Shown: piece by piece, positions 38,988 to 47,456 of the stretch
Position numbering within the stretch: position 1 is the first letter of the stretch
Layout of the letters: every line of letters begins with the position of its first letter
Source: Pseudomonas extremaustralis
GTDB lineage: Bacteria; Pseudomonadota; Gammaproteobacteria; Pseudomonadales; Pseudomonadaceae
Length of the DNA stretch: 64,000 bases
Direction: 5' to 3'
Assembly (NCBI RefSeq): GCF_900102035.1
Contig: NZ_LT629689.1
Location: forward strand, 6,610,330-6,674,329
The notes under the pieces: generated by a model
The model's database searches: none
Told to the model about the DNA's origin: nothing
What the model saw: the letters and a program-made list of their open reading frames with translations, nothing else
Program-made: the position numbers and the translations under genes

Positions 38988-39713
38988 GTGGAGCAGGAAG
39001 CCTGGCAAATACTGATCGTCGAGGACGACCAGCGACTGGCCGAATTGACCCGTGACTATCTGGAGAGCAACGGCCTGCGCGTGTCGGTGGAGGGCGACGG
39101 GGCCCTGGCGGCGGCGCGGATCATCGCCGAGCAACCGGACCTGGTGATCCTCGACCTGATGCTGCCCGGCGAGGATGGCCTGAGCATCTGCCGCAAGGTG
39201 CGTGAGCGCTACGACGGCGTGATCCTGATGCTCACCGCCCGTACCGATGACATGGACCAGGTGCTGGGCCTGGACATGGGCGCCGACGACTACGTGTGCA
39301 AGCCCGTGCGCCCGCGCCTGTTGCTGGCACGCATCCAGGCCTTGCTGCGGCGCAGCGAACCGACGGAACCCGTTGCACTGGAGATCCAGCGCCGCCTGCA
39401 ATTCGGCCCGCTGGTGGTGGATAACGCCCTGCGTGAAGCCTGGTTGCACGAAGGGGAGATCGAGCTCACCAGCGCCGAATTCGATCTGCTGTGGCTATTG
39501 GTGGCGAATGCCGGGCGCATCCTGTCCCGCGAAGAAATCTTCATCGCCCTGCGCGGCATCGGTTACGACGGGCAGGACCGCTCGATTGACGTGCGCATCT
39601 CGCGTATTCGTCCGAAGATCGGCGACGATCCGATCCATCCGCGCCTTATAAAGACCATCCGCAGCAAAGGCTACCTGTTCGTCCCTGAAGCCGCCGCCGA
39701 CATGCCGCTGTGA
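38988..39713 (+). CDS. OmpR-family response regulator (RstA-like)
   Basis: A 241-residue regulator. The receiver domain (about 5-120) has acidic IVEDDQ, the phosphoacceptor Asp in VILDLMLPGEDG, Thr in MLTARTDD and Lys in YVCKPVRPRLLLARI. The winged-helix domain shows IELTSAEFDLLWLLVANAGR and RSIDVRISRIRPKIGDD. It starts with GTG, with GAGG about 8 nt upstream. Its stop overlaps the GTG of the kinase by four bases. The order nrdA, regulator, kinase matches my recollection of PA1156-PA1158. The signal is unknown. Confidence 0.9.
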   Translation: MEQEAWQILIVEDDQRLAELTRDYLESNGLRVSVEGDGALAAARIIAEQPDLVILDLMLPGEDGLSICRKVRERYDGVILMLTARTDDMDQVLGLDMGADDYVCKPVRPRLLLARIQALLRRSEPTEPVALEIQRRLQFGPLVVDNALREAWLHEGEIELTSAEFDLLWLLVANAGRILSREEIFIALRGIGYDGQDRSIDVRISRIRPKIGDDPIHPRLIKTIRSKGYLFVPEAAADMPL

Positions 39714-41320
39714 ACTCGATCTTCCTGCGTATCTATGGCGGCATGTGCGCCGCGCTGATCCTAGTGGCGCTGCTCGGCGTGCTGGCGCTGCACCTGCTCA
39801 ATGAGGTGCGCAGCGGCCAGTACCGCGAACGCCTGGCCCACGGCACGTTCGCCTTGATGGGCGACAACCTTCAGCCCATGAGCCCCATCGAGCGCCAGCG
39901 TGCCCTGGCGGTGTGGGAGCGTCTGCTCGGCATTCCGCTGGAATTGCGCACCCTTGCCGATGCCCAACTGGACCTCAGCCAGCGCAGTCGCCTGCAGCGC
40001 GGCCAAGTCCTGGTGGAGCAGACCGGCCCCCATGCTGCACGGGTGTTGCGTCTGGTCAGCGAGCAGGAACAACTGGTGTTGACCGGTGAAGTGCAGCAGA
40101 TCAGCGAGCAATTGGCCCGCGCAACCATCTATCTGCTGGCCGACGAACTGGTGCGCTTCCCGGTGGCCGAGCAGCCCAAGCGGCTGGCCGATATAAAAGA
40201 AGCGAAGGGCTTTGGCTTCGAGATGCACCTGATGACCCTCGATCAGGCGGATATGGACGACGATCAACGCCGCCGCGTGTCGGAAGGCGACACGGTAATG
40301 GCCCTGGGCAAGGGCGGCGATTCGATCCGCGTGTTCGCCGGTATGGTCGGTACGCCTTGGGTGCTGGAAATCGGCCCGTTGTTTCAGATGAACCCCTACC
40401 CGGCGCAGTGGTTGATCCTGATCGCCTTGATCGGCCTGACCCTGATCGGCCTGATCGTCTATCTATTGGTGCGTCAGCTCGAGCGCCGCCTCAGAGGCCT
40501 GGAAGCCGCCGCCACACGCATCGCCAAAGGCAACCTGGAAGTCCGCGTACCGGCCCGTGGCGCCGACTCGGTGGGGCGCCTGGCGGCGGCGTTCAATGGC
40601 ATGGCCGAGCACTTGCAGCAGTTGCTGGCGATCCAGCGCGAACTGGTGCGCGCAGTGTCCCATGAGCTGCGCACGCCGGTGGCACGCTTGCGCTTCGGCC
40701 TGGAAATGCTTGGCGACGCGGCCACGCCCGATGCTCGGCGTAAATACCTGGAGGGCATGGACAGCGATATCCAGGACCTGGATGGCCTGGTGGATGAAAT
40801 GCTCACCTATGCACGCCTGGAACAGGGTTCGCCGGAGCTGAATTTTCAGCGGGTCGATCTCGATGCGTTGCTAGACCAGGTGATCGGCGAATTGTCGCCA
40901 CTGCGTCCTCAGATCAACGTGACCAGGGGGATTTGTCTGTCCTCGACGCACTGGGATGATGCCTGGGTCGACGCCGAACCGCGCTATTTGCACCGCGCCC
41001 TGCAAAACCTGGTGAGCAATGCCATGCGCCACGCCCAGGGCCAGGTATTGATCAGCTATCAGGTGGGACAGGTGCGCTGCCGTATCGACGTGGAGGATGA
41101 CGGTCCCGGTGTGCCGGAAAGCGCCTGGGAGCGCATCTTCACGCCCTTCCTGCGTCTGGATGACAGCCGCACCCGTGCCTCGGGGGGGCATGGCCTGGGC
41201 TTGTCGATCGTGCGACGCATCATTTATTGGCACGGCGGGCGGGCATTGATCGGCAAGAGCAACAATCTGGGTGGGGCGTGTTTCAGCCTGAGTTGGCCGC
41301 GGGATCGGGAAAAGCCCTGA
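39710..41320 (+). CDS. Sensor histidine kinase (RstB-like)
   Basis: A 536-residue inner-membrane kinase with a first transmembrane helix (AALILVALLGVLALHLL), a periplasmic domain of about 200 residues, a second helix (WLILIALIGLTLIGLIVYLL), HAMP (LEAAATRIAKGNLEVRVPAR), HisKA with the phosphorylated His in AVSHELRTPVARLRFG, and HATPase with NLVSNAMRHA, DDGPGVP and GGHGLGLSIV. It starts with GTG overlapping the upstream regulator and ends 5 bp before the convergent PPTase gene. Stimulus and targets cannot be read from sequence. Confidence 0.9.
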   Translation: MNSIFLRIYGGMCAALILVALLGVLALHLLNEVRSGQYRERLAHGTFALMGDNLQPMSPIERQRALAVWERLLGIPLELRTLADAQLDLSQRSRLQRGQVLVEQTGPHAARVLRLVSEQEQLVLTGEVQQISEQLARATIYLLADELVRFPVAEQPKRLADIKEAKGFGFEMHLMTLDQADMDDDQRRRVSEGDTVMALGKGGDSIRVFAGMVGTPWVLEIGPLFQMNPYPAQWLILIALIGLTLIGLIVYLLVRQLERRLRGLEAAATRIAKGNLEVRVPARGADSVGRLAAAFNGMAEHLQQLLAIQRELVRAVSHELRTPVARLRFGLEMLGDAATPDARRKYLEGMDSDIQDLDGLVDEMLTYARLEQGSPELNFQRVDLDALLDQVIGELSPLRPQINVTRGICLSSTHWDDAWVDAEPRYLHRALQNLVSNAMRHAQGQVLISYQVGQVRCRIDVEDDGPGVPESAWERIFTPFLRLDDSRTRASGGHGLGLSIVRRIIYWHGGRALIGKSNNLGGACFSLSWPRDREKP

Positions 41321-41325
41321 CATCG

Positions 41326-42045
41326 CTATCCAGCGCCGATGGCTACCAGGCTCAGCAACTGCCCATCCTCCAGCGCAAACTGCGCCGCCAGTTCCGTGCC
41401 GTGGCTCCACTCGCTGGACAAGTCCGTCAGTAAGCGCAACCGCACAGATCCCGAGTCGGACCACTCCAGCACCTCGGCATGCTCAAAGTAGAAGCGCTTG
41501 CCCACGATTGGATAGAGCGCCTTGAACAAACTCTCCTTGACCGAGAACGTCAGCGTCACCAGCAGGGCGATCTGCTCGCGGTCAACGGTGCCCATGCGCT
41601 GCAATTCATCGACGGTCAGAATCTCACCGGCCAGGCGCTCCGCCCGCTCCAGGGACAATAGGTTTTCCAGGTCCATCCCCAGCCCACGCCATTGTGCCTT
41701 GTGCCCGACAATGGCGGCGGCGTGCCCGGTGCTGTGGGTGATGGAGCCACTGATATGGGTGGGCCATACCGGGGCGCGGTCTTCGCCGATCGCCGGGATG
41801 CAGTCCAGGCCGTCAAGTCGGTGCAGGGCGGCGCGGGCGCATAGCCGGCCGGCGAGGAATTCGGCCTGGCGCTTGGCCACAGAGCGCTGGATGCTCGGCG
41901 GTGATGGTACGGCGCTGCGCTGGAAATCACCGGCGGCCAGCAAGGTGGGATCAAAACGGGTGCTGAGAAACACCGTGCCCGGCAGGGGGGTGGGCAGCGG
42001 CCAATGGGCATCGAGTGGGGTGCAGCAAGCGGGTAAGGGCGTCAT
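41326..42045 (-). CDS. 4'-phosphopantetheinyl transferase (PcpS-like)
   Basis: A 239-residue Sfp/EntD-type enzyme that transfers phosphopantetheine from CoA to carrier proteins. The Mg2+-binding and catalytic motifs are visible: ISGSITHSTGHAAAIV, GLGMDLENLLSLERAERLAG and FSVKESLFKALYP. Pseudomonas PcpS at the same locus modifies both AcpP and siderophore peptide synthetases, so this is probably the sole PPTase and would activate AcpP, encoded at 60109. Confidence 0.9.
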   Translation of the reverse strand: MTPLPACCTPLDAHWPLPTPLPGTVFLSTRFDPTLLAAGDFQRSAVPSPPSIQRSVAKRQAEFLAGRLCARAALHRLDGLDCIPAIGEDRAPVWPTHISGSITHSTGHAAAIVGHKAQWRGLGMDLENLLSLERAERLAGEILTVDELQRMGTVDREQIALLVTLTFSVKESLFKALYPIVGKRFYFEHAEVLEWSDSGSVRLRLLTDLSSEWSHGTELAAQFALEDGQLLSLVAIGAG

Positions 42046-42091
42046 GGGCGGTATTTTGCCGAGTTGATCGGCTGGAGGATAGCCTGCGGTG

Positions 42092-42130
42092 GTTCAGGTG
42101 AGGTTCAGAGCCTGTTCAGGGGGAGTTCAG
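42092..42130 (+). promoter_or_regulatory. Four 11-bp-phased GTTCAG repeats (candidate PhoP boxes)
   Basis: GTTCAG occurs at 42092, 42103, 42114 and 42125, each separated by exactly 5 bp. Direct hexamers with 5-bp spacing are the way PhoP-class regulators bind. They lie 65-103 bp before the first ATG of the small gene-phoP-phoQ operon, so autoregulation is likely. Confidence 0.65.
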
Positions 42131-42194
42131 GGGCGTCTGCGTAGTCTGGGTTCCAACACCAGGGCATACAGCCAAACGCGTATGAGGTAACACC

Positions 42195-42503
42195 ATGACT
42201 GCGATCAAAAAGCTGATGTTGGCGTTGACCATGCTCAGTGCCACCGCCGGGGCCCAGGCCGTCGATGGTGTCTTTGCCGCATTCGGTAACGAGAAACCGA
42301 AGAAGTCCAGCACGCTGATCCAGCGCGTCAGCTTCGAAGACGCTGGCAGTCAGCCCACGCCATGGGGCCAGTCATTGGGCCTCACCGCACCGCAGTCAGC
42401 CTATCGCGCCGGCTACGAACACCTGACCGGCCAGTTCAATGGCATTAAAATGCGCCAGCAAGACTTGCAGGGCCGCTATGATATCCCCCTGTCGGACAGT
42501 TGA
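42195..42503 (+). CDS. Small secreted protein in the phoPQ operon, function unknown
   Basis: A 102-residue protein with a clear signal peptide (KKLMLALTMLSATAGAQA, cleavage near AQA-VD) and a small soluble mature part (about 78 residues). GAGG lies 7 nt before the ATG. It is 17 bp upstream of phoP and directly downstream of the GTTCAG repeats, the position that oprH occupies in P. aeruginosa, but it does not look like an OprH beta-barrel. A role in envelope response to low Mg2+ or cationic peptides is inferred from position only. Confidence 0.75.
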   Translation: MTAIKKLMLALTMLSATAGAQAVDGVFAAFGNEKPKKSSTLIQRVSFEDAGSQPTPWGQSLGLTAPQSAYRAGYEHLTGQFNGIKMRQQDLQGRYDIPLSDS

Positions 42504-42520
42504 TTGCCTTGGAGAGCCTT

Positions 42521-43198
42521 ATGAAATTGCTGGTGGTGGAAGATGAGGCGCTGTTGCGTCATCACCTGTTTACCCGCCTGACCGACAGCGGGCATGTGGT
42601 CGAGGCCGTGGCCAATGCCGAAGAGGCCCTGTACCAGACCGGCCAATTCAACCATGACCTGGCGATCATCGACCTGGGCCTGCCCGGCATGGGCGGCCTG
42701 GACCTGATCCGCCAACTGCGCAGCCAGGCCAAGACCTTCCCGATCCTGATCCTTACCGCCCGTGGCAATTGGCAGGACAAGGTCGAAGGCCTGGCGGCCG
42801 GCGCCGACGACTATGTAGTCAAGCCGTTCCAGTTCGAAGAGCTGGAAGCGCGGATGAACGCCTTGCTGCGCCGCTCCAGCGGCTTTACCCAATCGACCAT
42901 CGTTGCCGGGCCCTTGCTGCTGGACCTCAATCGCAAGCAGGCGTCCCTCGACGAACAGCCCCTGGCGCTGACCGCCTACGAATACCGCATCCTCGAATAC
43001 CTGATGCGCCATCACCAGCAAGTGGTGGCCAAGGATCGGTTGATGGAGCAACTCTACCCCGATGACGACGAGCGCGATCCGAACGTCATCGAAGTGCTGG
43101 TCGGCCGCCTGCGCCGCAAGTTGGAAGGCTCGACAGGGTTCAAGCCGATCGACACCGTGCGTGGCCTGGGCTACCTGTTCAATGAGCGCTGCCGTTGA
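42521..43198 (+). CDS. phoP: Response regulator PhoP
   Basis: A 225-residue OmpR-family regulator. The receiver shows LLVVEDEALLRHHL, the phosphoacceptor Asp in AIIDLGLPGMGG, Thr in LILTARGN and Lys in YVVKPFQFEEL; the winged helix shows ALTAYEYRILEYLMRHHQQV and DPNVIEVLVGRLRRKL. The frame opens at 42500, but GGAG before the ATG at 42521 and the family N-terminus MKLLVVEDE fix the start. It overlaps phoQ by four bases. It controls the response to low Mg2+ and cationic peptides. Confidence 0.93.
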   Translation: MKLLVVEDEALLRHHLFTRLTDSGHVVEAVANAEEALYQTGQFNHDLAIIDLGLPGMGGLDLIRQLRSQAKTFPILILTARGNWQDKVEGLAAGADDYVVKPFQFEELEARMNALLRRSSGFTQSTIVAGPLLLDLNRKQASLDEQPLALTAYEYRILEYLMRHHQQVVAKDRLMEQLYPDDDERDPNVIEVLVGRLRRKLEGSTGFKPIDTVRGLGYLFNERCR

Positions 43199-44541
43199 TT
43201 CGCTCCCTGCGCGTGCGGTTGATGCTGGCGGCCGCCACCCTGGCCGTGTTGTTCATGCTCGGCTTGTTGCCCGCCATGCAGGGGGCGTTCAGCCTGGCAT
43301 TGCAGGATTCCATCGAACAGCGCCTGGCGTCGGACGTCACCACCCTGATTTCCGCCGCGCGGGTCGAAAACAACCGCCTGCTGATGCCGGCGCAGTTGCC
43401 CGACGAACGCTTCAACCTCACTGACAGTCGGTTGCTTGGCTATATCTATGACCGCGAAGGCCATCTGGTGTGGCGCTCGCGGGCGACAAAGGAAGAGAAC
43501 ATCAACTACAAGCCGCGCTATGACGGGCGCGGCAACGAGTTTGCAAGGATTCGCGAGGCCAACGGCCAGGAATTCTTTGTGTATGACGTCGAGGTCAAGC
43601 TGCTCGGTGGCAAGAGCGCGGCGTTCAGTATCGTCGCCCTGCAGCCGGTGCGCGAATACCTGCTGACCCTCGAAGGCCTGCGGGAAAATCTCTACCTAGG
43701 CTTCGGCGCGGCATTGCTGGTGCTGCTGACCTTGCTGTGGCTGGGCCTGACCTGGGGGCTGCAAGCCCTGCGGCGCTTGAGCCAGGAGCTTGACCAGATC
43801 GAGGGCGGCACCCGCGAGAGCCTTTCCGAGCAGCATCCCCGCGAACTGCTGCGCCTGACCGGTTCCCTCAACCGTTTGCTGCACAGCGAGCGCGAACAGC
43901 GTACGCGCTACCGCGACTCTCTTGACGACCTGGCCCACAGTCTGAAAACCCCGCTGGCGGTGCTGCAGGGCGTGAGCGAAGACATGGCCCAGCGTCCGCA
44001 GGATCGCGACCAGGCGTGGGTGCTGCAATCCCAGATCGAGCGCATGAGCCAGCAAATCAGCTACCAATTGCAGCGCGCTAGCCTGCGCAAAAGCGGCCTG
44101 GTACGCCATCAGGTGCGCCTGAAACCTGTGCTGCAAAGCCTGTGCGATACCCTGGACAAGGTGTACCGCGACAAGCGCGTCACCGTGGTCTTTGACTTGC
44201 CGCAAGAGTGCGATGTGCCCATCGAGAAGGGCGCCTTGCTGGAATTGCTCGGCAACCTGCTGGAAAACGCCTATCGGTTGTGTCTGAGCAAGGTGCGTAT
44301 CAGCCTGGAGGAAAGCCTGGAAGGCACTGAGCTGTGCATCGAGGACGACGGCCCCGGTGTGCCGCCCGACCAGCGCGCGCGGATTCTGCAACGAGGCGAG
44401 CGGCTGGACCGTCAGCATCCGGGGCAGGGCATCGGTCTGGCGGTGGTCAAGGACATTATCGAAAGCTACGGCGCGCGCCTGACCCTTGGCGACTCACCGT
44501 TGGGTGGGGCGGCTTTCAAGATTCACTTTCCTGCGCTCTAG
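43195..44541 (+). CDS. phoQ: Sensor histidine kinase PhoQ
   Basis: A 448-residue kinase with two transmembrane helices (LMLAAATLAVLFMLGLLPAM and LGFGAALLVLLTLLWLGLTW) around a periplasmic PAS-like sensor, then a HAMP-like stretch, HisKA with LDDLAHSLKTPLAVLQG, and HATPase with LLGNLLENAYRLC and EDDGPGVP. The C-terminal G-box is GQGIGLAVVKDI. It starts with TTG overlapping the phoP stop. Its stop shares CTAG with the convergent AraC-family gene. Confidence 0.93.
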   Translation: MIRSLRVRLMLAAATLAVLFMLGLLPAMQGAFSLALQDSIEQRLASDVTTLISAARVENNRLLMPAQLPDERFNLTDSRLLGYIYDREGHLVWRSRATKEENINYKPRYDGRGNEFARIREANGQEFFVYDVEVKLLGGKSAAFSIVALQPVREYLLTLEGLRENLYLGFGAALLVLLTLLWLGLTWGLQALRRLSQELDQIEGGTRESLSEQHPRELLRLTGSLNRLLHSEREQRTRYRDSLDDLAHSLKTPLAVLQGVSEDMAQRPQDRDQAWVLQSQIERMSQQISYQLQRASLRKSGLVRHQVRLKPVLQSLCDTLDKVYRDKRVTVVFDLPQECDVPIEKGALLELLGNLLENAYRLCLSKVRISLEESLEGTELCIEDDGPGVPPDQRARILQRGERLDRQHPGQGIGLAVVKDIIESYGARLTLGDSPLGGAAFKIHFPAL

Positions 44542-45536
44542 TTTTCCTGCGCTCGGTAAGCTCCCGGCGTCAGTCCCGTCCACTTCTTGAACGCCCGATG
44601 GAACGCCGACGGTTCGGAAAACCCCAACTGCTCAGCGATCTCCTGCAAGGACAGATCCGCACGGCCCAGGTGATAGATGGCGATGTCCCGCCGCAATTCG
44701 TCCTTGAGTGCCTGAAAGCTGGTGCCTTCTTCGCGCAAGTGCCGGCGCAGGGTTTGCGGGCTGATATGCAGGTGTTGGGCGACGGCTTCCAGGTCTGGCC
44801 AGGGTGTGCGGTCGCGGCTCAATAGGCGCCGCAGTTGGCTGCTCAAACTGTCGCCTTCATCCGGCCGCGACAACAAATCGGCGGGGGAACGCTCCAGGAA
44901 GTGTTTGAGGGTTCGTTCATCCTGCAATAGCGGCAGGCTCAGGTAACGGCTGGGAAACACCAGGCTGCTGTGTGATGCGCCAAATACGTGGGGGCACGGA
45001 AACAACAGGTCATATTCACTGGCGTGAGCTGGCATCGGATAGCTGAACGTGGCCTGGTACAGCCGAATGCGCTGGCCGATCAGCCAGCTGCCCAGCCGGT
45101 GCCAGATCACCAGCAGGCATTCGCTGAGGAAGTGATCCGGGTCCCATAGTTGCGAATCGTCCAGACTCAAGCGGGCCATTTCGCCTTCCTTTGTCAGCTG
45201 CCAACGCGGGCCTTGTGGGAACAGGCTATAGAACAGCAGGCCGCGTTCCAGGGCCTTCTCCAGCGTGCGGCAGTGGATCAGCGCGTGGCACATCATGGCG
45301 AAGGTGCCGCGCTTGCTCGGACCGTCGGCAAAACCCAGGTATTCGTCGTCCAGCCCCACCCAGAGCATTTGCAGCAGCCGGGTAAATTGCTCTGGCGCGA
45401 TGCGGGCACGGGGTTCGGTGAGCAGCTCCGGGGTGATGCCCACTTGCAGCAGCAGGTCCGAATAATCGTACCCGGCTCGCCGCGCACCGCCGAGGGCCGC
45501 TCGGGCGTAGTGGCTGGCGATGGTACGTTCGCGCAT
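44538..45536 (-). CDS. AraC-family transcriptional regulator with arabinose_bd-type N-terminal domain
   Basis: A 332-residue regulator. The N-terminal half (ASHYARAALGGARRAGYDYS onward) is the PF12625-type domain found in OruR/ArgR-like AraC regulators, and the C-terminal two helix-turn-helix motifs read LEAVAQHLHISPQTLRRHLR and LSLQEIAEQLGFSEPSAFHR. The frame extends to 45650, but that part overlaps the palindromes upstream of dctA and lacks a start signal, so the ATG at 45536 is used. It is divergent from dctA; ligand and targets are unknown. Confidence 0.88.
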   Translation of the reverse strand: MRERTIASHYARAALGGARRAGYDYSDLLLQVGITPELLTEPRARIAPEQFTRLLQMLWVGLDDEYLGFADGPSKRGTFAMMCHALIHCRTLEKALERGLLFYSLFPQGPRWQLTKEGEMARLSLDDSQLWDPDHFLSECLLVIWHRLGSWLIGQRIRLYQATFSYPMPAHASEYDLLFPCPHVFGASHSSLVFPSRYLSLPLLQDERTLKHFLERSPADLLSRPDEGDSLSSQLRRLLSRDRTPWPDLEAVAQHLHISPQTLRRHLREEGTSFQALKDELRRDIAIYHLGRADLSLQEIAEQLGFSEPSAFHRAFKKWTGLTPGAYRAQEN

Positions 45537-45593
45537 GGGATGGTCTCGCCCTGGGAGTGGCGGATGGTAGTCACTCCCCGGTCGGCGCGACAA

Positions 45594-45648
45594 GGCGGAT
45601 ATCCGCCAAATTGTAGGACGAGATTGGCTGGTGAGGCGGAAATCCGCC
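45594..45648. promoter_or_regulatory. Paired palindromes upstream of dctA (candidate DctD or AraC-type operator)
   Basis: GGCGGATATCCGCC (45594-45607, perfect) and GGCGGAAATCCGCC (45635-45648, one mismatch) are centred 41 bp apart, four helical turns. They lie 80-135 bp upstream of the dctA sigma-54 -24 element, where an enhancer-binding protein would sit. A third, weaker copy GGCGGATATTTGCC is at 45837-45850 in the dctA leader. Confidence 0.6.
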
Positions 45649-45726
45649 ATCTGTATGTTCGCCTCGGAGGATGTCCTGAATCCCCCACCCCTGATGTCTA
45701 AAGGCCGTCAGGGCGTTTCAGCAAAG

Positions 45727-45742
45727 TGGCACGGCGTTTGCG
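45727..45742 (+). promoter_or_regulatory. Sigma-54 promoter of dctA
   Basis: TGGCACGGCGTTTGCG has GG (45728-45729), 10 bp, GC (45740-45741) and is nearly the full consensus TGGCAC-N5-TTGC. Transcription would start near 45753, giving a leader of about 125 nt that contains the hairpin CCCTCC-AGTGCA-GGAGGG (near 45793-45810). Confidence 0.88.
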
Positions 45743-45876
45743 ATACACAACACAGCGCAGGCCTGGTTCTGCAGATCTCGCAAACAACAAATCCCTCCAG
45801 TGCAGGAGGGTTCGCAATTCAAGTGCCGTGGGCAATGGCGGATATTTGCCACGCGGGACGATTGAGGAACTTTGCA

Positions 45877-47208
45877 ATGACGACTCGTCAGCCAATCTAC
45901 AAATCCCTGTATTTCCAGGTGATCGTTGCAATCGTTATCGGTATTTTGCTCGGTCACTTCTACCCGCAGACGGGCGTGGCCCTCAAACCACTGGGTGACG
46001 GCTTTATCAAGCTGATCAAAATGGTCATCGCCCCGATCATCTTCTGCACCGTTGTCAGCGGTATCGCTGGCATGCAAAGCATGAAATCGGTCGGCAAGAC
46101 CGGCGGCTATGCGTTGCTGTACTTCGAGGTCGTTTCCACCATCGCGCTGCTGATCGGTCTGGTCGTGGTGAACGTGGTGCAACCGGGCGCCGGCATGCAC
46201 ATCGACGTGGCCACCCTGGACGCTTCGAAAGTCGCCGCCTACGTGACTGCCGGTGCGGACCAGAGCATCGTTGGCTTCCTGCTTAACGTGATCCCGAACA
46301 CCATCGTCGGCGCTTTCGCCAACGGCGACATCCTGCAAGTGCTGATGTTCTCGGTGATCTTCGGCTTCGCCCTGCATCGCCTGGGTGCCTACGGCAAGCC
46401 GGTGCTGGACTTCATCGATCGCTTCGCCCACGTGATGTTCAACATCATCAACATGATCATGAAGCTCGCCCCACTGGGTGCCTTGGGCGCCATGGCGTTC
46501 ACCATCGGTGCCTACGGTGTCGGTTCCCTGGTGCAGTTGGGTCAGTTGATGATCTGCTTCTACATCACCTGCGTCCTGTTTGTGGTCGTGGTGCTTGGCG
46601 CCATCTGCCGCGCTCACGGTTTCAGCGTTCTGAAGCTGATCCGCTACATCCGCGAAGAGCTGCTGATCGTTCTGGGTACGTCGTCCTCCGAATCCGCACT
46701 GCCACGCATGCTGATCAAGATGGAGCGTCTGGGCGCGAAGAAATCCGTAGTAGGCCTGGTGATCCCGACCGGCTACTCCTTCAACCTCGACGGGACTTCG
46801 ATCTACCTGACCATGGCGGCCGTGTTCATCGCCCAGGCGACCGACTCCCACATGGACATCACCCATCAGATCACTCTGTTGCTGGTGCTGCTGCTGTCCT
46901 CCAAAGGTGCTGCTGGCGTGACCGGTAGCGGCTTTATCGTACTGGCTGCGACCCTGTCCGCTGTAGGCCATCTGCCAGTCGCCGGCCTGGCGCTGATTCT
47001 GGGGATCGACCGCTTCATGTCCGAAGCCCGCGCGCTGACCAACCTGGTGGGTAATGCCGTTGCCACCCTCGTTGTGGCCAAGTGGGTCAAGGAATTGGAC
47101 ACCGACCAGCTGCACAGCGAACTGGCTTCCGGCGGTCGCGCTATCACTGATACCCGTGCAGAAGATGATCTGGGCGTGGCCGAAGGCCCTGCACCTGCCG
47201 TCAAGTAA
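45877..47208 (+). CDS. dctA: C4-dicarboxylate transporter DctA
   Basis: A 443-residue proton-coupled symporter for succinate, fumarate and malate, of the glutamate transporter (DAACS) fold. It shows [20 protein letters not shown] (hairpin loop 1), [20 protein letters not shown] (helix 7), and [20 protein letters not shown] (hairpin loop 2), with about eight membrane helices. The frame is open to 45631, but that would cross the promoter; AGGAAC precedes the ATG at 45877. Sigma-54 control by a DctBD-type system is indicated by its promoter. Confidence 0.95.
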   Translation: MTTRQPIYKSLYFQVIVAIVIGILLGHFYPQTGVALKPLGDGFIKLIKMVIAPIIFCTVVSGIAGMQSMKSVGKTGGYALLYFEVVSTIALLIGLVVVNVVQPGAGMHIDVATLDASKVAAYVTAGADQSIVGFLLNVIPNTIVGAFANGDILQVLMFSVIFGFALHRLGAYGKPVLDFIDRFAHVMFNIINMIMKLAPLGALGAMAFTIGAYGVGSLVQLGQLMICFYITCVLFVVVVLGAICRAHGFSVLKLIRYIREELLIVLGTSSSESALPRMLIKMERLGAKKSVVGLVIPTGYSFNLDGTSIYLTMAAVFIAQATDSHMDITHQITLLLVLLLSSKGAAGVTGSGFIVLAATLSAVGHLPVAGLALILGIDRFMSEARALTNLVGNAVATLVVAKWVKELDTDQLHSELASGGRAITDTRAEDDLGVAEGPAPAVK

Positions 47209-47246
47209 CTCGCTGATGGCGTGAACTCACGCCGGCCGCAACCCGC

Positions 47247-47275
47247 AAACGCCCCGACTGGTTCGGGGCGTTTGC
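47247..47275 (+). terminator. Terminator after dctA
   Basis: AAACGCCCCGA and TTCGGGGCGTTT form an 11-bp stem with a short loop, although the T-run is short. Confidence 0.75.
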
Positions 47276-47456
47276 ATATGTGTCCGGCCACTCTTGCACT
47301 GTTTTGATTTACAGTAACTCATCACTTCATTAATTCGGTGGGGCCTGTATCGATGACAGGGCCTGTTGTCTTTGCCGATAAAATTCGCGCCGCTCAAGGC
47401 GTTCTGACCGCAGTTATCAAGCGGGCATTTTTGCTGGAACACTTGCAGGAGGGTGC

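Noticed and set aside
38693..39055. A 120-codon forward frame between nrdA and the response regulator
   Set aside because: No ribosome-binding site, atypical composition, and it overlaps the regulator start in another frame.
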